Of a stretch of DNA of 64,000 bases, positions 16,340-25,800 are shown piece after piece. Made by a program: the position numbers and the translations under genes. Location of the stretch: NCBI RefSeq assembly GCF_009857595.1, contig NZ_WWCU01000015.1, forward strand, positions 62,001-126,000, given 5' to 3'. The stretch is from Pseudoduganella aquatica (lineage in GTDB: Bacteria; Pseudomonadota; Gammaproteobacteria; Burkholderiales; Burkholderiaceae_D). The notes under the pieces were generated by a model. It made no database searches and was not told the origin of the DNA. It saw only the letters and a list, made by a program, of their open reading frames with translations. Every line of letters begins with the position of its first letter. The first letter of the stretch is position 1.

Positions 16340-16998
16340 GCTGCGGCGGCCACTTTGTAGCCCACGCCGCGCACGTTCTTGATGAAGTCGGCGCCGAATT
16401 TCTTGCGCAGGTGGTGCACGTAGACGTCGACGGTGTTGCTCTCCACCTCGGTGTTCCAGCCGTACAGCTTTTCCTCCAGCTCGCGCTTGGAGACCACGCT
16501 GCCCGGGCTGTCCAGCAGCACACGCAGCAGCGCAAACTCGCGCGCCGACAGCTTGACCACCGCGCCGTTGAAGCGCGCCTCATGGCTGGCCAGGTCCAGC
16601 GTCAGGCCGTCGTGCTCAATCACGGAACGGCTGCGCGAGACGCGGCGGCGCAGCAAGGCGCGGATGCGCGCCAGCAGTTCCTCCAGGTCGAAGGGCTTGA
16701 CGAGGAAATCGTCGGCGCCCGCGTCCAGGCCTGCCACGCGGGCGGCGCTGCCGTCGCGCGCGCTGATGATCAGGACCGGCGTGTCCACGCCGCGCGTGCG
16801 CAGCGCATGCAGCACGTCCATGCCTTCCTTGCCCGGCAGGCCAAGGTCCAGCAACAGCGCGTCGTAGCCCTGCGCGGCCATGGCCAGCTCCGCATCGTGC
16901 CCGTTGCGCACCCAATCGACGGCATAGCTTTCGCCGTGTAATCCATCCACAATACTATCGCCGATCATCGGATCGTCTTCCACCAGCAGCAAGCGCAC
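16336..16998 (-). CDS. OmpR-family response regulator, QseB/PmrA type
   Basis: The protein is 220 residues from a GTG start. The receiver domain has acidic residues (VEDD), phospho-acceptor Asp51 (LLLDLGLPG), the conserved Thr/Ser (IISARD) and Lys (LVKPF). The C-terminal winged helix contains LSAREFALLRVLLDS and the recognition helix NTVDVYVHHLRKKFG, followed by VRGVGYKV, as in QseB and PmrA. GTG at 16998 has GGAG 6 bases upstream, which is better than the longer frame from 17061. It is co-transcribed with the kinase. The CTTAAC direct repeat before the ArnT-like operon matches what this subfamily binds. Confidence 0.9.
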   Translation of the reverse strand: MRLLLVEDDPMIGDSIVDGLHGESYAVDWVRNGHDAELAMAAQGYDALLLDLGLPGKEGMDVLHALRTRGVDTPVLIISARDGSAARVAGLDAGADDFLVKPFDLEELLARIRALLRRRVSRSRSVIEHDGLTLDLASHEARFNGAVVKLSAREFALLRVLLDSPGSVVSKRELEEKLYGWNTEVESNTVDVYVHHLRKKFGADFIKNVRGVGYKVAAAA

Positions 16999-17075
16999 CG
17001 CAATCTCCAGCCTGTTGTTTGACTCTGGCCGCCATCTTACTCCAGCCAGCGCTGGTATCATCAGGGACTTAGCAC

Positions 17076-18158
17076 ATGAGCCATCAACCTTCCTCCCATG
17101 CCGGACTCCACCAGGGCGTCATCTACGCGCTGGCGGCCGCTGCCTTGTTTGGCGCCAGCACGCCGTTCGCCAAGTCCCTCGTCGGCCACGCGGCGCCGGT
17201 GGCCGTGGCGGGCATGCTCTATTTTGGCAGCGGCCTGGGCCTTCTTGCGCTGCACCTGCTGAGGGGCGTGGTCCTTGGCAAAGGCAATACCGAGGTAGCC
17301 GGGCTGACCAGGACGGACTGGCCATAGCTAGGCGGCGCCATCCTGGCCGGCGGCGTGGCCGGCCCGGTGCTGCTGATGCTCGGGCTCAGCACCACGCCGG
17401 CCTCATCGGCATCCCTGCTGTTGAATATGGAAGGGGTGCTGACCTCGATGCTCGCCTGGTTCTTCTTCAAGGAGAATTTCGACCGCCGCATCCTCGCCGG
17501 CATGCTGCTGACTGTCGTGGCAGGCGCGCTGCTCTCCTGGGACCAGGCGACGGTGCACGGGATTCCGCTGGGCGCGCTCGCGATCGTGGGCGCCTGCCTG
17601 TGCTGGGGCATCGACAACAACCTGACAAGAAAAGTATCCGCGAGCGACGCGGTGCAGATCGCCTGCGTCAAAGGGCTGGCGGCGGGCGCGGTCAACCTCG
17701 CCATTGCCGCCGCGCTGGACATGCGTTTGCCGGCCCCGCCGGTTATGTTCAGCGCCGCCGCGATCGGATTCTGCGGCTATGGCTTGAGCCCGGTGCTGTT
17801 TGTTCTCGCTTTGCGGCATCTCGGGACGGCGCGCACCGGCGCCTATTTCTCCGCCGCGCCGTTCGTTGGCGCCGCCATTTCCCTGGTCGTGCCCGGCGAG
17901 CACCCTGGGCCGTTCTTTTGGGTGGCCGCCTTGCTGATGGGGGCCGGCATCTGGCTGCATCTGACCGAAAGCCATGACCACGAGCATGAGCACGAGGCCA
18001 TGGATCATACCCATGCCCATCGCCACGACGCGCACCACCAGCACGAGCACGACTTCGCGTGGGATGGGAATGAGCCCCATGTGCTCCCGCATCGCCACAA
18101 GCGGATGCGGCATGCGCACAAGCACTACCCGGATATTCACCACCAGCACGGACATTAG
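17076..18158 (+). pseudogene. EamA/DMT-family transporter with in-frame amber stop and His-rich tail
   Basis: The reading frame encodes a ten-helix drug/metabolite transporter of about 360 codons, but codon 84 (17325-17327) is TAG. The protein reads TDWP, stop, LGGAILAGGVAGPVLL with no shift of frame. The family usually has Trp here, so a TGG to TAG change is the simplest explanation (mutation, or a sequencing error). Both EamA repeats are otherwise intact. The last 55 or so residues are very rich in His (HEHEHE, HTHAHRHDAHHQHEH), a likely metal-binding tail. The gene may be inactive unless the stop is suppressed. The start ATG at 17076 lies divergent from the QseB-like gene. Confidence 0.8.
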
Positions 18159-18205
18159 GGGCGGCGCGAAGCAGTTTTCTCTGGTAGATCAGGAAACATC
18201 CGGTG

Positions 18206-18239
18206 TTATACTGGAAACGAAATCGACCAATTCTTGGTC
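18206..18239 (+). promoter_or_regulatory. TorT-like gene promoter with palindromic operator
   Basis: A TTATAC -10-like hexamer lies at 18206-18211. It is followed by the palindrome GACCAA-TTC-TTGGTC at 18225-18239, which would cover the start of the transcript. The ATG of the TorT-like gene is at 18269. The binding regulator is unknown. Confidence 0.5.
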
Positions 18240-18268
18240 TGACTTGGAGCGGGTTGGAGAATCACTTG

Positions 18269-19402
18269 ATGCGGAAACTGGCTGTCTCGAGCGTACTTTG
18301 GCTGATGTTGACTGCGGCATGGGCGGACAAATTGCCCGAGCCAGTCAAATTCGCACCAATACCGATACAGTCCATCTTCCGTCCGCTGCAGGCCAACGGC
18401 ACGGCGGATGACGCGCTGGCCAGCGGCCGGGTGGTGGCCGGAACGTACGCGCTGGCCGCGCCTGCCACCAGGCAGTGGCGCATCGCATTCCTGTTCCCCC
18501 ATCTTAAAGACCCCTACTGGGTCGGCTGCAATTATGGCGTGATCAGCGAAGCGCGCAGGCTGGGCGTCGCGGTCGACGTCATTGCGGCCGCCGGCTATGA
18601 CGACTTGTCGAGCCAGCTGAACCAGATGACCGAGGCGATCGCGGCGCGCTACGACGCCATCGTCATTTCGCCGATCAACATGACGTTCAACAACCACTCG
18701 ATTGCCAAGGCGCGCGCCGCCGGCATTCCCGTGTTCCAGCTGGCGAACGACAGCCGCAGCGACGACCTCAGCATCAAGGTCACCACTTCCCTGCGCGGCA
18801 TGGGGCTGGAGGCCATGCGCTGGGTAATCCGCGACGCGCAGCAGCGCGGCCTGAAATCTATCAATGTCGCCCTCCTCCCCGGTCCCGCTGGCGCTGGCTG
18901 GGTGAAAGGCGAGGTCGACGGCACGCGGATTGCGGCGGAGGAAGCGCCGATCAAAGTCCATATCCTGGACGTGCGCTATGGCGACAGCGACTTCAAGGGC
19001 CAGACCAGGCTGGCGGAGCAGGTGCTGGCCAAGAACGGCCCCAAACTCGACTACATCCTGGGCTGCACCGGCTGCGCCCCTGCCGCGTACCAGCCCTTGG
19101 TCAACGCCGGCTTGCAGAACAAGGTCCGGCTGGTGGCTTACGACCTGACGGGCGATATCGCCAGAATGATAGGCAAGAAGGAAATTGCCGCTGCGGTGGA
19201 TACCAAGGGCGTCAGCCAGGCGCGGGTGGTGATCAACGCGGCCGTCAATCTGCTTGAGGGGCGCAGCAAGGATCTGCCCCACACCATCCTGATCAAGCTG
19301 GGCATGGTGGACTACGGCAATTTCGCCGATTATCCGTTCAGCACCTCGATTGCGCCGGCCGGCTACAAGGCGGTGCTGTCCTACGATCCGGCCGCGAACT
19401 AG
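18269..19402 (+). CDS. TorT-like periplasmic sugar-binding-fold protein (orphan)
   Basis: The 377-residue protein has a signal peptide (about 1-18, ending TAAWA). The type I periplasmic-binding fold follows: IAFLFPHLKDPYWVGCNYGV, EARRLGVAVDVIAAAGYDD, DAIVISPINMT and a late VRLVAYDLTGDI. The PHLKDPYW and NYG motifs match TorT, the protein that passes trimethylamine-N-oxide binding to the TorS kinase. No torS, torR or torA lies nearby, so it may serve a distant system or bind another ligand. The ATG at 18269 has GGAGA upstream. A palindrome precedes it. Confidence 0.75.
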   Translation: MRKLAVSSVLWLMLTAAWADKLPEPVKFAPIPIQSIFRPLQANGTADDALASGRVVAGTYALAAPATRQWRIAFLFPHLKDPYWVGCNYGVISEARRLGVAVDVIAAAGYDDLSSQLNQMTEAIAARYDAIVISPINMTFNNHSIAKARAAGIPVFQLANDSRSDDLSIKVTTSLRGMGLEAMRWVIRDAQQRGLKSINVALLPGPAGAGWVKGEVDGTRIAAEEAPIKVHILDVRYGDSDFKGQTRLAEQVLAKNGPKLDYILGCTGCAPAAYQPLVNAGLQNKVRLVAYDLTGDIARMIGKKEIAAAVDTKGVSQARVVINAAVNLLEGRSKDLPHTILIKLGMVDYGNFADYPFSTSIAPAGYKAVLSYDPAAN

Positions 19403-19497
19403 CCCGCCCGCATATCGGATGTGGAACGTCCCCTTCCTGTTTCCGGGCCAGCGGCTGGCCTTCGTGCCCGGCCAGCGTGACGGCGCCGACCGGCGCA

Positions 19498-20001
19498 TCA
19501 AGACAATTGCCGGTTGAGCGCCCCTAACGCGCCCATCACGCCCACACCAAGACCATAGAACAAGTGGGACAGTGGGCTGGCCAGCAGTGGCCTGGCGCCA
19601 GGCGGGCCGCGCCAACCGGCAATACCCCAGCCGAACGAGGGCAACAGAACGAACCAGGGCAGCAGTGAGCTGGCCAGGCCAAAGCACACCCCGCCGAGCA
19701 GGTGCTCCAGCGGCGTGCCGGCGCCGAGGGCATGGAAGAAAAACGGATAAAACAGCGCGACGCCGCCACCGCCGAGCAAAAAGTGGAACGCCCACCCGGC
19801 TTGCGCCTCCCGAGGATATGGCTTGGCACCAACGATATTGGTATGGAGCAAGCGCCCATGGACCAGCCATAGAAACCAGCGGCCCACCAAGGCAACGCTG
19901 ACGCCGCTGGTGATGCCGGCCTTGGCGGCCAGCTTTTCCACGGCGTCCATCAGTATGGCGCCAAGCAGGCCGCCCAAGTATGCCCAAACGAAGATTTCCA
20001 T
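19498..20001 (-). CDS. DUF2938 family membrane protein
   Basis: The 167-residue protein starts MEIFVWAYLGGLLGAILMD and has four hydrophobic segments. It carries the DUF2938 marks: VALVGRWFLWLVHGRLLHTNI, a conserved PYPREAQAGWAFHFLLG, LLPWFVLLPSFGWGIA and SPLSHLFYGLGVG. The function of the family is unknown. The ATG at 20001 has GGAGGAAG upstream; the frame opens earlier without a ribosome site. It ends convergent with the TorT-like gene. Confidence 0.8.
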   Translation of the reverse strand: MEIFVWAYLGGLLGAILMDAVEKLAAKAGITSGVSVALVGRWFLWLVHGRLLHTNIVGAKPYPREAQAGWAFHFLLGGGGVALFYPFFFHALGAGTPLEHLLGGVCFGLASSLLPWFVLLPSFGWGIAGWRGPPGARPLLASPLSHLFYGLGVGVMGALGALNRQLS

Positions 20002-20122
20002 CCGCTTCCTCCTCTGCCCGTCGATGCACTTGACATGTAGACAGGCAATTGCTTGCCCCCAAACGCCGCAGGGGCACGGTCGGCGGTCCAGCACAGGGCC
20101 GCCGGCCGTCGCCCCTCCCGGC

Positions 20123-20272
20123 TCAGGCCTTGGGGCACTTGCAGTTGTCGCCGCAGCGGCATTGCGGGCCGCAATGGCAAGCCGGCGCTTTAGGCGGCGT
20201 CTGGCAACCGCATTGGCATTGCGCGCCCGCGCAGGATGGGCACTTGCAAGGGGATGGCGTGGTTGTGTTCAT
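20123..20272 (-). CDS. metallothionein-like cysteine-rich peptide
   Basis: The 49-residue peptide contains 12 cysteines, mostly as CxC or CxxC (CKCPSC, CQCGC, CHCGPQCRCG, NCKC), plus one His. This density matches bacterial metallothioneins that bind Zn, Cu or Cd through thiolate clusters. The ATG at 20272 has AAGGAG 7 bases upstream; a longer frame to 20434 has no such site. It lies between the DUF2938 gene and an AraC-type regulator gene on the same strand. The metal preference cannot be read from sequence. Confidence 0.8.
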   Translation of the reverse strand: MNTTTPSPCKCPSCAGAQCQCGCQTPPKAPACHCGPQCRCGDNCKCPKA

Positions 20273-20345
20273 GATGATGCTCCTTCTGGGTTGATGTGAG
20301 TCCCCAGTGTAGGGCGCGCGGCCGGGCCGGGCTTGAATGAAACGG

Positions 20346-21128
20346 CTATTCTGGCTTGATGCTGATGGGGGCGGCGCCGAACATGCGCTTGAAGGTACGT
20401 GAGAAATGAGCGGAATCCGCAAAGCCGCCGGCATGGGCTGCGTCCGTCAGATTCGCGCCGGCCGCATAACATGCGAGCGCAGCGCCAAGCCTAAGCCACA
20501 GGACATAAGGCCGAAAGCGGATGCCGGTTTGCGCGATGAACAAATGGCGGAAACGCTCTGGTGAGAGATGCACCGCCCCGGCGTTATCGGCAAGGTTGAT
20601 GGCTTGCCCCAGCCGTTCATGCAACAATTCGATGGCACGCTCGATGCGGCGGTCGAGCGGCAAGGCCGGCTTGTTCGCGGGCGCGGCCAGTTCACTGATC
20701 GCCGCGCGCGCGCAGGCGATCAGCGCTTGGTCGCTGTGCTTTTCATGGTACGCGGCGGCCAGCGCCGCAAAATGGAGGCGACCAATTTCGTCGGACAAGG
20801 CAGCGATGCGATCGCGAAAGCGTTCGCGCAGCGCCTGGCCTTCGCATGATTCGGGCTCGACAAACAACAGGGCGACCAACTCGCCGCGCGCCTCAAAGGC
20901 ATGCGGGTGGTGCGCGGGAACGACCGCTGCGGAATAGGCCTGCCACGCCTCGCCCGGGGAGCGGAAATGCAATGGCCCCGGGGACAGCGCCAAGGTGATC
21001 TGGATCGCATGATGGGCGTGGAAATCCGTCGACCGTTCAGCCCGGCCGACCCAGACACTGCCGCCGCGCCAAAGCAGGATACGGCCATGCCCTGTTGATC
21101 TGAGACTGTTGCTCGGTGGAATGTCCAT
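20346..21128 (-). CDS. AraC-family transcriptional regulator
   Basis: The 260-residue protein has an N-terminal cupin-like sensing part (about 10-100, including DFHAHHAIQITLAL and the short AYSAAVVPAHHPHAF) and a C-terminal pair of helix-turn-helix motifs (about 165-258). The second carries AAHAGGFADSAHFSRTFKRMFGAAP, the AraC signature. The N-terminal His pair may bind metal or a small ligand. It lies upstream of the metallothionein-like gene on the same strand with 73 bases between, so control of that gene or of itself is possible but unproven. Confidence 0.88.
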   Translation of the reverse strand: MDIPPSNSLRSTGHGRILLWRGGSVWVGRAERSTDFHAHHAIQITLALSPGPLHFRSPGEAWQAYSAAVVPAHHPHAFEARGELVALLFVEPESCEGQALRERFRDRIAALSDEIGRLHFAALAAAYHEKHSDQALIACARAAISELAAPANKPALPLDRRIERAIELLHERLGQAINLADNAGAVHLSPERFRHLFIAQTGIRFRPYVLWLRLGAALACYAAGANLTDAAHAGGFADSAHFSRTFKRMFGAAPISIKPE

Positions 21129-21356
21129 GCCCGCCTCCCAAAGTATGATTGCCAGGCCGCGGCCGACGGTAAAAACAAGCGGCTCGCCAGCATTGCGGCG
21201 CCGCGCGCCCTCGCTCTTTGCAAGAGGGTATCACGCCTTAGCCGGTCTGCGACAAGGCGAATCTGGCGTGGTGCGGCCATGGCGGAAACATATCGCACAC
21301 TAGCCATTGTTTGGATGATTGCGCTATCATCGCTCCACATGAATGGAGATCCGTAG

Positions 21357-22625
21357 ATGAAAGCAATACCTGCCGTGCTGTTTTCCTTGCTGACCTGGAC
21401 TGCCGGCGCGGGAGCGCAACCAGCAACGCCGCCGCCGATCGCCGCCAGCGCCCCGAGCGCCATCAGCGGGCATTACCGCAACGTGTTCCGCGAATGGCGG
21501 CCTGAGCTGACGGAGCAGGCGGTCAACGCCCGGCTGGACGAATACTGGCGCTCGCTGTTCGAGGGCGGCGAGGACAGCCGCGTCTACTACCCGGCGCCGG
21601 CCACGGCGAACGGCCCTTCCGCTTACATCCTGGACGTCGGCAACCAGGACGTGCGCAGCGAGGGCATGTCCTACGGCATGATGATCGCGGTGCAGATGAA
21701 CAAAAAATCGGCCTTCGACGCGCTGTGGAACTGGGCGGCCACGCATATGCGCTATGAAAGCGGCCCGCGGCGCGGCTATTTCCGCTGGCAGTGCAAGACC
21801 ACGGGCTGCGATCAGGATGCGGTGCCCGCCTCCGACGGCGAGGAATACATGGCCACTGCCTTGCTGATGGCGGCCGGCCGCTGGGGCGACGGCCAGGGCA
21901 TCTACAACTACTCCGCCCAGGCCAACGCCATCCTGGACGCCATGCTGCACAAGGAAGACATGAACGGCGGCGTGGTGGACGGCGCGCGCTCGATGTTCTC
22001 GCCCAAGCACCAGCAGGTGGTGTTCGTGCCGGTCGGCGACGCGGCCGATTTCAGCGACCCGTCCTATCATCTGCCCGCTTTTTACGAACTGTGGGCGCGC
22101 CGCGCCGCCGGCTGGCAGGGCGGACAGGAACGCGACCGCAAGCAATGGGCGCGCATTGCGGAAACCAGCCGCCGCTACTTTGAAATCTCCAGCCATCCCA
22201 AAACCGCGCTGACGCCCGACTACGCGGAATTCGACGGCCGCCCCCGCCATCTGGAAGGCCATGGCGACTTCCGGTATGACGCCTTCCGGACCGCCGCCAA
22301 CTGGTCCGTGGATCAGGCCTGGTGGGGCAAGAACCCTTCCGCATCAGTGCTCAGCGGCCGCTTGCTGGACTTCTTCTCGCGCCAGGATCAAGTCCCCTAC
22401 CCTTCGCTGTACAGCGTGGACGGCACGGTAATCGACCGCGAGGGCTCGCCCGGCCTGATCTCGTGCAACGCCGTGGCCACGCTGGCGCTGAACGGCCCCG
22501 CGCCCAGCCGCTTCATCGCCGACTTGTGGGAGCTCAAGCCGCCCACAGGGAAATGGCGTTATTACAACGGTCTGCTCCAATTCCTGGGCATGCTGCACGT
22601 TTCCGGCAATTTCAAGGCATATTGA
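21357..22625 (+). CDS. GH8 glycoside hydrolase, reducing-end xylose-releasing exo-oligoxylanase type
   Basis: The 422-residue protein has a signal peptide (about 1-20, AGAGAQ). The GH8 (alpha/alpha)6 barrel has its acid Glu102 in [17 protein letters not shown], then [32 protein letters not shown] and a late [17 protein letters not shown]. The Rex-type (EC 3.2.1.156) enzymes share the SEGMSYGM and [10 protein letters not shown] motifs, so action on xylo-oligosaccharides is likely. A cellulase or chitosanase role is less likely. It stands alone, with a promoter, palindrome and terminator downstream before the di-heme gene. Confidence 0.85.
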   Translation: MKAIPAVLFSLLTWTAGAGAQPATPPPIAASAPSAISGHYRNVFREWRPELTEQAVNARLDEYWRSLFEGGEDSRVYYPAPATANGPSAYILDVGNQDVRSEGMSYGMMIAVQMNKKSAFDALWNWAATHMRYESGPRRGYFRWQCKTTGCDQDAVPASDGEEYMATALLMAAGRWGDGQGIYNYSAQANAILDAMLHKEDMNGGVVDGARSMFSPKHQQVVFVPVGDAADFSDPSYHLPAFYELWARRAAGWQGGQERDRKQWARIAETSRRYFEISSHPKTALTPDYAEFDGRPRHLEGHGDFRYDAFRTAANWSVDQAWWGKNPSASVLSGRLLDFFSRQDQVPYPSLYSVDGTVIDREGSPGLISCNAVATLALNGPAPSRFIADLWELKPPTGKWRYYNGLLQFLGMLHVSGNFKAY

Positions 22626-22646
22626 AAAGAACGTAAAATGTTACGC

Positions 22647-22709
22647 TTGACATGTGACATGACACAAGTTATGTTACCGAAAGTTTCCGTACGGAAAAAA
22701 TAGGTAACG
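22647..22709 (+). promoter_or_regulatory. sigma70-like promoter with nested palindrome at the start site
   Basis: TTGACA at 22647-22652 and TATGTT at 22670-22675 are spaced by 17 bases, giving a start near 22683. Right there lies TTTCCGTACGGAAA (22685-22698), a perfect palindrome nested inside GTTACC (22673-22678) and GGTAAC (22704-22709). The nested arms are nearly symmetric (6 and 5 bases apart). This looks like an operator overlapping a promoter. Confidence 0.6.
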
Positions 22710-22718
22710 ATTCCGACC

Positions 22719-22753
22719 CAAGAAAGCCGCCTACGACGCGGCTTTTTCTTGGC
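22719..22753 (+). terminator. intrinsic terminator
   Basis: AAAGCCGC (22724-22731) pairs with GCGGCTTT (22739-22746) around a 7-base loop, followed by a T-rich run (TTTTTCTT). The outer CCAAG and CTTGG extend the stem with a small bulge. It lies 94 bases after the GH8 stop and about 36 bases after the predicted start at 22683, so it could end the GH8 transcript or a short leader RNA. Confidence 0.75.
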
Positions 22754-22770
22754 AAGTTAATATGATGGTT

Positions 22771-22800
22771 GTCATAAATACTTGAACCAATGTCATAAAG
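22771..22800 (+). promoter_or_regulatory. TGTCATAAA direct repeat before the di-heme gene
   Basis: TGTCATAAA occurs at 22771-22779 and 22792-22800, a 21-base period that equals two helical turns. It lies between the terminator and the AGGGAGG ribosome site of the next gene. TTGTCA and GTCATA at 17-base spacing could also act as a weak promoter. Confidence 0.45.
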
Positions 22801-22814
22801 CAAAGGGAGGTAGC

Positions 22815-25800
22815 ATGCACAAAATGCCGCATCGACGTCGAATGACCTCAGGGCAATTACAAAAACTTTCAATCCAGGGGCTACCTCTCGCCCTTACCTT
22901 GATGCTGGCCGCTTGCGGCGGCAGCAGCAGCGACAGCGCCGCGCTGGCCAAGCAAGGCGGCCCCGCACTGCGTGGCATGGCAATGGCCGCCGCGTCGCCC
23001 GAAGTGGAATTGACTCCGGTGAACGCCTTGGCTACGTCCGCCGAACGCGGCGACCTGGGCGGCGCAGCCGCCATCGACCACAGCGCCAGCACCCGCTGGA
23101 GCAGCGCCTTCTCGGACGACCAGTCGCTGACGCTGGACTACGGCAAGTCGGTCGCCATCAACCGCGTCCGCATCGACTGGGAAAACGCCCACGCCAGCCA
23201 ATACCTGGTGCAGACCTCGGAAGACGGCGCCACCTGGACCACCATCAAGACCGTGGACGCCAGCCAGGGCGGCAGCGAAGACTGGACCGGCTTGTCCGGC
23301 CAGGGCCGCTACCTGCGCATGCAGGGCCTGAAGCGCAGCACCAACTACGGCTATTCCATTTTCGAGATCCAGGCATTCTCGGGCGGCAGCGTGGCGCCGC
23401 AGGAGCCGGATCCGCAGCCTCAGCCCCAGCCGGATCCCGGCCCGATCGACACCACTAAACCTGGCGTCGTCCTCAAACCGGTTGCGGCCACCTCGTCCGA
23501 GCCGGAAAACGGCGGTTTGGCCGCTCCGCAGGCCATCGACGGCAAACTCGGCACGCGCTGGGCCAGCAAGCCGGACAACGGCGCCTGGATACAGTTCGAC
23601 TTCGGCGCCAAGATGCAAATCGGCTACATGAAGCTGCAATGGGAGAACGCCTACGGCAAGCAGTACGCGCTGCAGGTGTCGGACGACGGCCAGACCTGGT
23701 CGCAGGCACGCTTTGTCGGCAACGGCCAGGGCGGCACGGAGGAGTTCTTCAACCTTGGCATCAATGCGCGCTTCGTGCGCCTGCAGGGCGTGGCGCGCGC
23801 CACCAACTACGGCTACTCGCTGTTCGAAGTGGAGTTCAAGACACCGGGCAGCGACAACTCGCTGGGCAGCGCCGTTACTTCGGCCCTGAAATTCCCGGCC
23901 AACGGTAACGGCTGGACGCCGCTGCCGGCCGCCGCCGAACCGATCGAATCGCTGCAGTTCACGCTGCCGGACGGCACCCTGGTCACCCGCTTCGGCGCGC
24001 GCGGCCTGGCCCGCCACGGCCGCGAGCGCGGGGAGGAATGGAACGAGATCGGCTACGGCCCGAATGAAACGGTGGACCCGGTCACCGGCCTGGCGGTCGA
24101 CAAAGGCCCGGGCAACTATCTGACCTTCGTGCCGCAGTACTTCAAGAACCGCACCTGGGGCGTGGAGGTGATCGACAACAGCCGCGTGGCCGGCGTGACC
24201 AAGCCCACGCTGACAGTGAACCAGTACACCGCGGTAGATTTCCTGAAAGGCGGCGTGGCCTTCTTCCGCGCCATCGACCGGCCCGGCGTCACCGGCTACG
24301 GCTGGATGGCACCCGGCCAGCTGGTCAACGACAATATCGACATCTGCAAACCCATCGCCTACCCGGCCAATAACCGGCTGACAAACGTCAACGGCATCAA
24401 CGGCGGCTGCACCATCCAGGTCAAGAACTACCCTGGCATGACGGCGCTGGACGCCAACGGCTTCCCGAATGGCAAAGACATCCCTGCCCGTCCGCTGGTA
24501 GTGGGCGACGTGATCGAAGTCTCGCCGTCCATGTTCAGCACCACCGAGTCCATGCAGTCCAAGGGCGACAACGGCGGCGTGCGCTACTACTCGGCGGAAT
24601 GGATCTACGTGGTGGGCACCGGCTTGCGTCCGTGGTACGGCGTGCAGCCGCGCCTGAACTCGGTGCCGCTGCCGGCGGAAACGCTGTCCGGCGGCGACGG
24701 TTCGGTGTCCTACAATTACTCGGATAACGGCCTGTTCATGTTCCAGCAGCCGCACAACAACATCGGCATGCAGAACGTGCAGCGCTTTGTTGAAGGGCGC
24801 CGCCTGGTGCATACCAATTTCACCACCGGCGACCACAACGAGCAGGGCAACGATCGCTACACGGCTGCCGTGGGCCTGCAGGGCCAGCGCTTCAACCAGT
24901 CCGCCTGTATCGGCTGCCACGTGAACAACGGCCGCAGCCCGGCGCCGCTGGCCGCCAACCAGCTGCTGGACACCATGTCCGTGCGCGTCGCCGTCACCAA
25001 CGCGGCGGGCCAGCAGGTGCCGCATCCACAGTACGGCAGCGCGGTGCAGATGAACGCCATCTCGGCCAGCGGCGCGCCGCAGAACTGGGGCACCGGTGTG
25101 CGCGTGTCCGGCTTCGAGACCCGCAATGCCAAGCTGGCGGACGGCACGGCGGTCGAACTTCGCAAGCCTTTGCTGGCGTTCGAAGGCGCGGTGCCGGAAT
25201 CCTACTCCCTGCGCTCGGCCCAGCCGATGATAGGCACGGGCTTGCTGGAAGCCGTGCCCGAAGTGGACATCCTGTCGCGCGCCGGCTCCACGCCGGACGC
25301 AGATGGCGTGAAGGGTGTGCCGAACTGGGTGTTCGATCCGGAATCCGGCGCGGTGCGCCTGGGCCGCTTCGGCTGGAAGGCGTCCAAGGCCACGCTGCGG
25401 CATCAGGCTGCGGCGGCGCTGCTGCAGGACATGGCTGTGACGTCGCCGGTCTATCCGAACCGCTCCTGCAATACGGATCCGGCGGGCTGCGCCACCGCCC
25501 CTGCGCAGAAGGGCATTACGGAAGCGGACTTGCAGTCCATCTCGCGCTACCTGGCGCTGGTGGCCGTACCCGCCCAGCGCAGCTTGCCTAGCGGCTTCCC
25601 GAAAGGCGTTGCGCCACTGGACGAGCACCGCGTGGACGCGCAGCAGGTCGGCGTTGGTTCGAAACTGTTCCAGACCATGCGCTGCGCGGCCTGCCATACG
25701 GTGGAAATGAAGACCGGTAACGGCCACTTGTTCGCGGAGCTGCGCAACCAGACCATACGTCCTTATACCGACCTGCTGCTGCACGACATGGGCGCGGGGC

